DNA of 22,090 nt from Blautia sp. (GTDB taxonomy: Bacteria; Bacillota; Clostridia; Lachnospirales; Lachnospiraceae). This document shows, piece by piece, positions 16,479 through 22,090 of this stretch. The stretch lies in the NCBI GenBank assembly GCA_030841965.1, contig JAUUSJ010000060.1, forward strand, positions 1 to 22,090, given 5' to 3'. The first letter of the stretch is position 1. The number at the start of each line of letters is the position of its first letter. Under the pieces are notes generated by a model, which was given only the letters and a program-made list of their open reading frames with translations, was not told where the DNA came from and did not search any database. Both the position numbers and the translations under genes were made by a program.

Positions 16479-16497
16479 TCGTATAACGTTTATACGA
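16479..16497. promoter_or_regulatory. Palindromic operator of LacI type upstream of the esterase operon
   Basis: TCGTATAACGTTTATACGA is a perfect 8-bp inverted repeat (TCGTATAA/TTATACGA) around CGT. The AACGTT core with a central CpG is typical of LacI/GalR-family operators. It is 62 bases before the esterase ATG. Within it, TATAAC (16482-16487) could be the -10 box, with TTTAGG (16460-16465) as a weak -35, so a bound protein would occlude the promoter. No second copy occurs elsewhere in the window. Confidence 0.55.
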
Positions 16498-16558
16498 ATA
16501 AATAATAAAAACGTAAAAACAAAAAGAGAAGAAATTTATATTGAGGAGTTTCAAAAAA

Positions 16559-17605
16559 ATGAAAATACAGCCAAGTCATGAAAACCTTACCTACTGCGGA
16601 AGAATAGATTGGAGTAATCTGGAGGCACCAGTTTTTGTGTATCCGTGTACTTCGGTACAGATATTGTTTACAGGAAATATTTTGAGGATTTTGATAAGAA
16701 ATTATAATGCATATTGGGATAATTATTTGGGATATATTCTCGACGGAGAGCAGGGAGTTCTCTCTCTTCCAAAAGAGGGGGATACCATATTTGAGATTAA
16801 GATAGAGAAAAGACAGCGAAAAGAGCATGAATTTTTATTATTTAAGAGACAGGACGCCTGCCATGAATTTGCATTTTTGGGAGCAGAAATCGGCGAGGGA
16901 GAGAGAGTTCTCAAAAATTCTGAGAAATTAAAGAGAAAAATAGAGGTATATGGGGATTCGGTATCTGCCGGGGAAGTTTCCGAGACAGTGGAATATGTCG
17001 GAAAGGAAGACCCACAGCATAACGGAGAGTACTCCAATAGCTGGTATTCCTATGCGTGGATGACGGCAAGAAAACTAAATGCGCAGATTCATGATATTGC
17101 GCAGGGGGGAATTGCTCTTATGGATAAGACAGGTTGGTTTTATGATCCGGATGCGATTGGAATGGAGTCTGTCTGGGATAAGATACATTATAATCCAGTG
17201 TTTGGAAAACCGATGCGATGGGATTTTGAGCAATATATACCGCAAGTTGTCATTGTGGCAATCGGACAAAATGACAGTCATCCGCAAGATTATGTGGCGC
17301 AGGACTATGACGGAGAACAGGCCGTCATATGGAGAAGACATTATAAGAAATTCCTCGAAAATTTAAGGAAGACGTATCCAAAGGCGAGTATTATTTGTTG
17401 TACTACATTATTGAATCACGATAGTGCATGGGATAGGTCTATAGGACAGGTCGTGCAGGAATTGGAAGATGAAAAAATCACGCAATACCTTTTTAAGCGG
17501 GGTGGAAGAGGAACTCCTGGACATCTCAGAATTCCGGAAGCCTTGGAGATGGCAGATGAATTAGTAGAGTATATGGAGAAGCTTGAGATAGAGGAGTGGA
17601 ATTGA
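16559..17605 (+). CDS. Acetyl esterase, carbohydrate esterase family 2 type (SGNH fold)
   Basis: This encodes a 348-residue enzyme that probably removes O-acetyl groups from imported mannooligosaccharides. Residues about 1-115 form a beta-rich jelly-roll domain, and about 125-348 are an SGNH hydrolase with YGDSVSAGE (catalytic S134), QGGIAL, GQNDSH and GTPGHLR (H322). This two-domain order is the CE2 layout. No signal peptide is present, so it acts in the cytoplasm, like the CE2 esterase of the Roseburia intestinalis mannan locus. I chose the ATG at 16559 with GAGGAG (16543-16548); the TTG at 16541 lies in front of that RBS. It is the first gene of a likely three-gene unit. No second CE17-type esterase is nearby. 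Confidence 0.9.
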   Translation: MKIQPSHENLTYCGRIDWSNLEAPVFVYPCTSVQILFTGNILRILIRNYNAYWDNYLGYILDGEQGVLSLPKEGDTIFEIKIEKRQRKEHEFLLFKRQDACHEFAFLGAEIGEGERVLKNSEKLKRKIEVYGDSVSAGEVSETVEYVGKEDPQHNGEYSNSWYSYAWMTARKLNAQIHDIAQGGIALMDKTGWFYDPDAIGMESVWDKIHYNPVFGKPMRWDFEQYIPQVVIVAIGQNDSHPQDYVAQDYDGEQAVIWRRHYKKFLENLRKTYPKASIICCTTLLNHDSAWDRSIGQVVQELEDEKITQYLFKRGGRGTPGHLRIPEALEMADELVEYMEKLEIEEWN

Positions 17606-17642
17606 TTATTGCATAAAATATTAGAAAGAGGTAAGATATATT

Positions 17643-19367
17643 ATGAGAGCAAAAGAGATTTATGATTCTTGGATGAGAGATTCCTATTTTGACGAGGAGA
17701 CAAAAAAAGAATTAGCTACAATTGCAGGAGATGAGAAGGAAATAGAGGAGCGATTTTATCGAGATTTGGAGTTTGGAACAGGCGGTCTTAGAGGAATAAT
17801 AGGAGCTGGGACAAACCGAATGAATATTTATACGGTGCGAAAGGCGACGCAGGGATTGGCAAATTATATTTTGGGAGAAGGAACAAAGGAAAAAGGTGTT
17901 GCCATCGCCTATGATTCCAGAAATATGTCACCAGAGTTTGCCAAGGAAGCGGCGCTTTGTCTTGCGGCAAATGGAATCAAAGCCTATGTATTTCCATCTC
18001 TTCGCCCGACTCCGATGCTTTCGTTTGCGGTGAGAGAATTGGGCTGTACGGCAGGAATTGTCGTGACTGCAAGTCATAACCCGGCAGAGTATAATGGGTA
18101 TAAGGTTTACTGGGAAGATGGCGCCCAGATTACTGCTCCAAGAGATAAAGAAATTATCGATGAGGTCAATTCGATTGTAGATTTTAATCAGGTAAAGACG
18201 GTATCGATAGAAGAGGCAAAGCAATCTGGACTTTATGAGCTTATTGATTCGAGTTTGGATGATAAATATATAGAAGCGTTAAAAGACTTGGCGATTCACC
18301 CAGAAATCATAAAAGAAGAGGCAGAGAATTTAACGATTGTTTATACGCCGCTTCACGGTACAGGAAATCTTCCTGTCAGAAGAATTTTGAGGGAGCTTGG
18401 ATTTACACAGGTTTATGTGGTGGAGGAGCAGGAACTTCCAGATGGAAATTTCCCGACTGTCCCTTATCCAAATCCAGAAGATAAAAATGCTTTTTCGCTC
18501 GCCTTGCAGTTAGCAAAAGAAGTAGATGCGGATATCGTACTCGCCACAGACCCTGACGCAGACCGCCTAGGCGTATATGCCAAAGATACGGAAACTGGGG
18601 AGTATCAGAGTTTTACAGGAAATATGTCAGGTATGTTGATTTTGGAGTATATTTTGGCGAGAAAGAAGGAGCTTGACAAACTTCCAAAAAATGGTGCGGT
18701 AGTTACTACTATTGTATCGGGAAAGATGGCGAGAGAGATTACGAAGGCATATGATGTGAAATTGATTGAGACATTGACAGGGTTTAAATATATCGGAGAA
18801 CAGATTAAGTTTTTTGAGCAAAATCAAAAATATGAGTATCTTTTTGGATATGAAGAAAGCTATGGATGTCTCGTGGGGACTCATGCGAGAGATAAAGATG
18901 CGGTTGTTGCTGTGATGGCGCTTTGCGAGGTGGCGGCATGGTGCAAGCATCAGGGGATGACGCTCTGTGACCAGATGAAAAAACTATTTATGACTTACGG
19001 CTATTATAAAGAGGGGCTAGCTACCGTTACGCTAAAAGGTCAAGATGGAGCGAAAAAAATTCAGCAGATGATGGAAGAAATTCGATATGAAATACCAAAA
19101 GAGATAGGCGGGCTCAAAGTGACAGAGTTTAGAGATTACCGTGAGAATAGGATTGTTGACTGTATTACGGGAGAAGAGACGAAGACAGGTCTTCCTATTT
19201 CCAATGTGCTTTATTTTGAGTTAGAAGGAGAAACATGGTGTTGTATTCGTCCGTCGGGAACAGAGCCGAAGATGAAGTTCTATATCGGTGTGAAAGATAA
19301 AACTGAGAAAGAGGCAAGTCAAAAATTAGATAAAATGATGGAAGCAGTGGAAAAATTGGCGCAGTAG
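17643..19367 (+). CDS. Phosphoglucomutase/phosphomannomutase (alpha-D-phosphohexomutase)
   Basis: This encodes a 574-residue cytoplasmic mutase that moves phosphate between C1 and C6 of glucose or mannose. It should convert mannose-1-phosphate from the two GH130 enzymes to mannose-6-phosphate. Four-domain landmarks are RFYRDLEFGTGGLRG near the N-terminus, the phosphoserine loop TASHNPAEYNGYK (S144), the magnesium site DPDADR (D303, D305, D307), the sugar-binding GYEESYG loop and the phosphate-binding RPSGTEPK near the C-terminus. The length fits the PgcA-like group rather than the shorter AlgC/GlmM type. It starts 37 bases after the esterase gene with AGAAAGAGG upstream, and GH1 follows after 13 bases. 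Sequence does not separate glucose from mannose preference; context favours both. Confidence 0.95.
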   Translation: MRAKEIYDSWMRDSYFDEETKKELATIAGDEKEIEERFYRDLEFGTGGLRGIIGAGTNRMNIYTVRKATQGLANYILGEGTKEKGVAIAYDSRNMSPEFAKEAALCLAANGIKAYVFPSLRPTPMLSFAVRELGCTAGIVVTASHNPAEYNGYKVYWEDGAQITAPRDKEIIDEVNSIVDFNQVKTVSIEEAKQSGLYELIDSSLDDKYIEALKDLAIHPEIIKEEAENLTIVYTPLHGTGNLPVRRILRELGFTQVYVVEEQELPDGNFPTVPYPNPEDKNAFSLALQLAKEVDADIVLATDPDADRLGVYAKDTETGEYQSFTGNMSGMLILEYILARKKELDKLPKNGAVVTTIVSGKMAREITKAYDVKLIETLTGFKYIGEQIKFFEQNQKYEYLFGYEESYGCLVGTHARDKDAVVAVMALCEVAAWCKHQGMTLCDQMKKLFMTYGYYKEGLATVTLKGQDGAKKIQQMMEEIRYEIPKEIGGLKVTEFRDYRENRIVDCITGEETKTGLPISNVLYFELEGETWCCIRPSGTEPKMKFYIGVKDKTEKEASQKLDKMMEAVEKLAQ

Positions 19368-19380
19368 AGAGGAAAAAATT

Positions 19381-20769
19381 ATGGCATTTTCAAAAGATTT
19401 TGTGTGGGGAGCGGCTACAAGTGCTTATCAGATAGAGGGAGCAGTAAAGGGAGAAGGAAAAGGATTACATATTTGGGATGTTTATACAGATGAACCAGGA
19501 CATATTTTTGAGGGACATACTGGAGAAGTGGCATGTGACCATTATCATAGATTCCGTGAGGACGTAAAAATAATGAGAGAGATAGGATTAAAAGCTTATC
19601 GCTTTTCGATTGATTGGTCCCGACTGCTCCCAGAGGGAACTGGATATGTAAATGAGAGAGGAATTGCATTTTATAATGCGTTGATTGATGAGCTTTTGGA
19701 GAATGGAATTGAGCCGTATATTACATTATTTCACTGGGAGCTTCCGTACGAGATTTATAAGCGCGGCGGTTGGATGAATCCGCAGATTGTAGAATGGTTT
19801 GGAGAGTATGCAAAACTTGTGGCGGAGCGATTCAGTGACAGAGTGACACATTATTTTACTTTGAATGAACCACAGTGCTTTGTAGGACTTGGTTTTTTGA
19901 CGGGAGAACATGCACCAGGATTAAAATCACCTCTTAGAGATACTTTTGAGATGGCACATAATGCTCTGAAAGCGCACGGAAGGTCAGTGCAGATGTTAAG
20001 GCAGTATGGAAAACAAAAGCTTACGATAGGATATGCTCCGACTAGCGGGATGTGTTATCCACAGACGGATAAACCAGAAGATATCGAAGCTGCAAGACAG
20101 ATGCTGTTTTCAATGCAGCCAGATGACAGCAATTGGACATGGAATGTATCTTGGTGGTCAGACCCAGTTCTTCTAGGACATTATCCAGAAGAGGGGTTAA
20201 GGCGTTATGAGCGATATCTTCCTCGAATCACGGATGAGGATATGAGGCTTATTTCGGAGCCTATTGATATATATGGGCAGAATATTTATAACGGAAGATG
20301 TATTCGTATGGGAGAAGATGGAAAACCAGAGGAGGTCAAAAGGTATGAGGGCTTTTCAAAGACAGCGATGGACTGGCCGGTAACTCCAAAGGCTCTATAC
20401 TGGGGACCAAAATTTTTATATGAGCGCTATCAAAAGCCGATTTATATTACCGAAAATGGACTTTCCTGCCATGATGTAGTGTCGCTCGATGGAAAGGTGC
20501 ATGACCCGAATAGAGTTGATTTTTTGGCGAGATATTTGGGGGAGCTGAGTCGGGTAGCCGATGAAATTGACTTGAGGGGATATTTTCAGTGGTCGCTGAT
20601 GGATAACTTTGAGTGGGCAAAGGGATATTCGGAGAGGTTTGGACTGGTCTATGTGGATTATAGGACACAGGAGAGGATTCTTAAGGATTCGGCGTATTGG
20701 TATCGTGATGTGATTCAAAATAATGGAAAGGAATTGTTCTCTTCGCTGCGTAATGGAGAAACGGAGTGA
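19381..20769 (+). CDS. Beta-glucosidase, glycoside hydrolase family 1
   Basis: This encodes a 462-residue cytoplasmic retaining glycosidase. It has FVWGAATSAYQIEG at the N-terminus, the acid/base E163 in TLNEP and the nucleophile E358 in ITENG. The segment DNFEWAKGYSERFGLVYVDY carries the Glu-Trp pair of enzymes for unphosphorylated substrates, and not the 6-phospho-glycosidase pattern, consistent with ABC rather than PTS import. Beside mannan genes it probably trims terminal glucose (or mannose) from glucomannan-derived oligosaccharides; the exact specificity cannot be read. It follows the mutase by 13 bases and AGAGAGG overlaps that gene's stop codon. The palindromic repeat lies just downstream, with no clear terminator. 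Confidence 0.95.
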   Translation: MAFSKDFVWGAATSAYQIEGAVKGEGKGLHIWDVYTDEPGHIFEGHTGEVACDHYHRFREDVKIMREIGLKAYRFSIDWSRLLPEGTGYVNERGIAFYNALIDELLENGIEPYITLFHWELPYEIYKRGGWMNPQIVEWFGEYAKLVAERFSDRVTHYFTLNEPQCFVGLGFLTGEHAPGLKSPLRDTFEMAHNALKAHGRSVQMLRQYGKQKLTIGYAPTSGMCYPQTDKPEDIEAARQMLFSMQPDDSNWTWNVSWWSDPVLLGHYPEEGLRRYERYLPRITDEDMRLISEPIDIYGQNIYNGRCIRMGEDGKPEEVKRYEGFSKTAMDWPVTPKALYWGPKFLYERYQKPIYITENGLSCHDVVSLDGKVHDPNRVDFLARYLGELSRVADEIDLRGYFQWSLMDNFEWAKGYSERFGLVYVDYRTQERILKDSAYWYRDVIQNNGKELFSSLRNGETE

Positions 20770-20818
20770 CAATAATATAGAATAGTTTGAATGGTAATAG
20801 AAAATAGAAGAATGGTAT

Positions 20819-20847
20819 GATGTTGGGGTCAAAAGGTCTTTTGACCC
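20819..20847. repeat. Palindromic dispersed repeat, copy B
   Basis: This is identical over 29 bases to the reverse complement of 26-54. The core GGGGTCAAAAG-GT-CTTTTGACCC is a near-perfect palindrome. Flanking ATGAT (20818-20822) and ATCAT (20852-20856) could extend the stem. No U-tract follows, so it is not a standard terminator. It sits between GH1 and the ManA promoter. Confidence 0.82.
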
Positions 20848-20863
20848 TGGTATCATGGTATTC

Positions 20864-20892
20864 TTGAATCCGAACGGAATGTCTGCTATAAT
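20864..20892 (+). promoter_or_regulatory. Promoter of manA
   Basis: The -35 TTGAAT (20864-20869), a 17-base spacer and a perfect extended -10 TGC-TATAAT (-10 at 20887-20892) are seen. The RNA would start near 20899, so the upstream TTG codon at 20892 is not transcribed as part of the gene. This is one of the best promoters in the window and implies manA is expressed independently of the mannan operons. Confidence 0.82.
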
Positions 20893-20924
20893 TGAGAAAA
20901 CTTAGGAATGATAGGAGGAGAATT

Positions 20925-21872
20925 ATGTTAAAATTAAAGCCAAGTTGTAAGGATTATTTATGGGGCGGTCATAGACTTGTGGAGGAGTATGGCAAGGAGT
21001 ATGACGGAGAAATCTTAGCGGAGACATGGGAGTTATCGACTCATCCAGATGGACCAAGTATTGTTGAAAATGGAAAATATGCTGGAAAGACATTGATACA
21101 GTATTTAGAAGAAGAAGGAAAGGCCGTATTAGGAAAAAACTGTGAGAGATTTGAGAATTTCCCTATTTTGATAAAATTTATTGACGCAAAAGATAGTTTA
21201 TCTATTCAGGTACATCCAGATAATGAGTACGCTCTGAAAAATGAGGGACAGTATGGTAAGACTGAGATGTGGTATGTAATGGATGCGGGAGAAGGTGCTT
21301 TTCTCTATTATGGATTCAAAGAAGAGATAAGCAAAGAAGAATTTGAGCAGAGGATTGAGAATGATACTCTCTTGGAAGTGTTGAATGCAGTTCCTGTGAA
21401 AAAGGGTGATGTATTATTTATTGAGGCTGGAACAATACATGCGATTGGAAAGGATATTTTGATTGCAGAAATCCAGCAAAATTCCAATGTGACTTATCGT
21501 GTATATGATTATGGAAGAGTCGGAAAAGACGGCAAGAAGCGTGAGCTTCATGTAAAAAAGGCGATTGATGTCACAAAAAGAGCTCCTGTTGTGAGAGATA
21601 GTAAACAGTATCCGCATATCGCAGACTGTGATTATTTTACAGTGGATAAGTTAAATTTAGACGGTGCAGTTATGAGCAAATTAGAAGGAACTGTATCAGA
21701 GGCATCCTTCGCTAGTATTTTATTTTTAGATGGAGAGGGAACAATCTCAAATCAAGGCGAAACATTGCAATTTAAAAAAGGAGAAAGCTTCTTCCTTCCA
21801 GCTGGAAGTGGGGAGTATCAGATTGAGGGAGTATGCGATGCTCTGATTACGACAATTCGTAAGAAAGGATGA
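20925..21872 (+). CDS. manA: Mannose-6-phosphate isomerase, class I
   Basis: This encodes a 315-residue cytoplasmic zinc enzyme that interconverts mannose-6-phosphate and fructose-6-phosphate, the last step bringing mannose into glycolysis. It has a cupin fold with zinc ligands expected at Q95 and H97 (QVHPDNEYA), E114 (KTEMWYV) and H172 (EAGTIHAIG). About 315 residues is the usual size of the short Firmicute form. AGGAGG (20913-20918) precedes the ATG at 20925. It has its own promoter, separated from GH1 by the palindromic repeat, but its function completes the mannose-1-phosphate route encoded upstream. Confidence 0.95.
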   Translation: MLKLKPSCKDYLWGGHRLVEEYGKEYDGEILAETWELSTHPDGPSIVENGKYAGKTLIQYLEEEGKAVLGKNCERFENFPILIKFIDAKDSLSIQVHPDNEYALKNEGQYGKTEMWYVMDAGEGAFLYYGFKEEISKEEFEQRIENDTLLEVLNAVPVKKGDVLFIEAGTIHAIGKDILIAEIQQNSNVTYRVYDYGRVGKDGKKRELHVKKAIDVTKRAPVVRDSKQYPHIADCDYFTVDKLNLDGAVMSKLEGTVSEASFASILFLDGEGTISNQGETLQFKKGESFFLPAGSGEYQIEGVCDALITTIRKKG

Positions 21873-21882
21873 TTGTAGAATA

Positions 21883-21936
21883 CTATCACAATTAAAATAA
21901 AATTTTCAAAAGTTGCGATGATAGCGTAAAATTTTT
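21883..21936 (+). terminator. Weak candidate terminator after manA
   Basis: CTATCA (21883-21888) pairs with TGATAG (21919-21924), and the stem resumes after a 3-base bulge for about five more pairs. The T-run (21932-21936) starts several bases after the stem. It is the only terminator-like structure seen after manA. Confidence 0.35.
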
Positions 21937-21979
21937 GTAAGTAAAGAAGTGGAGAACTTATATTGAAACTGTGTAGTAG

Positions 21980-22007
21980 TTGACTTTATAAAAAAGAATT
22001 TTATAGT
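21980..22007 (+). promoter_or_regulatory. Candidate promoter for a gene beyond the window
   Basis: TTGACT (21980-21985), a 16-base spacer and TATAGT (22002-22007) fit a sigma-A promoter pointing right. No reading frame follows before the edge. The transcribed part contains a 6-bp hairpin (TCTCTA 22047-22052 with TAGAGA 22060-22065). Confidence 0.45.
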
Positions 22008-22090
22008 GTCTTGCCAATACACAGCGAGGAGAGTTCGTCGATATGTTCTCTAAAAACGATAGAGAGTGGAGCGGTTTTTCGATATACTTA

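Noticed and set aside
16541..16558. TTG start for the CE2 esterase
   Set aside because: It overlaps the apparent RBS GAGGAG that serves the ATG at 16559.
20892..20924. TTG start for manA
   Set aside because: It falls on the last base of the -10 box, upstream of the expected transcription start; the ATG at 20925 has AGGAGG.
1..22090. CRISPR array, tRNA, rRNA, prophage or integrase genes
   Set aside because: I saw no regularly spaced repeats, no cloverleaf-like or rRNA sequence and no recombinase or phage proteins.

Overview
The window is an AT-rich chromosomal segment, almost certainly from a Firmicute of the Lachnospiraceae (gut Clostridia). The evidence is strong AGGAGG-type ribosome binding sites, TTGACA/TATAAT-type promoters, a CIRCE operator, Gram-positive lipoprotein and ABC sugar-transport architecture without its own ATPase, and a gene set closely resembling the beta-mannan utilisation locus described in Roseburia intestinalis. 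The species cannot be named from the sequence alone.

Layout. Positions 1-245 hold a palindromic dispersed repeat, a sigma-A promoter, a leader hairpin and a CIRCE operator in front of lon (246-2534, +). A bidirectional terminator (2586-2636) separates lon from a convergent sodium:alanine/glycine symporter gene (2652-4298, -). A 424-base AT-rich divergent intergenic region follows. Next is a two-gene unit of a GH36 alpha-galactosidase and a LacI-type regulator (4723-7968), closed by a strong terminator. A second unit has its own promoter and runs from 8239 to 16318: sugar-binding lipoprotein, two ABC permeases, an unnamed membrane-anchored protein, a DUF624/YesL-like membrane protein, a GH130_2 mannooligosaccharide phosphorylase, a cellobiose/mannobiose 2-epimerase and a GH130_1 mannosylglucose phosphorylase. 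After a gap containing a MITE-like inverted repeat and a 19-bp LacI-type palindrome comes a third unit (16559-20769): CE2-type acetyl esterase, phosphohexomutase and GH1 beta-glucosidase. A second copy of the palindromic repeat and a very good promoter precede a class I mannose-6-phosphate isomerase gene (20925-21872). The last 200 bases look like the leader of a gene beyond the window.

How the genes work together (inference from families). Short (galacto)(gluco)mannooligosaccharides, partly acetylated, are captured by the lipoprotein and imported by the two permeases, using an ATPase encoded elsewhere. In the cytoplasm GH36 removes alpha-1,6-galactose, the CE2 esterase removes acetyl groups, GH1 probably removes terminal glucose, GH130_2 phosphorolyses the chain to mannose-1-phosphate, the epimerase turns mannobiose into mannosyl-glucose, and GH130_1 splits that into mannose-1-phosphate and glucose. 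The phosphomutase gives mannose-6-phosphate and ManA gives fructose-6-phosphate. No endo-mannanase (GH26, GH5 or GH113), GH3 or second (CE17-type) esterase is present, so the polymer must be cut by enzymes encoded outside the window or by other organisms.

The points most worth a second look are the CIRCE operator on lon, the 29-base identical inverted palindromic repeats about 20.8 kb apart, the MITE-like element and LacI-type palindrome in front of the esterase operon, the roughly 95-residue insert in the symporter, and the unnamed membrane protein paired with DUF624.
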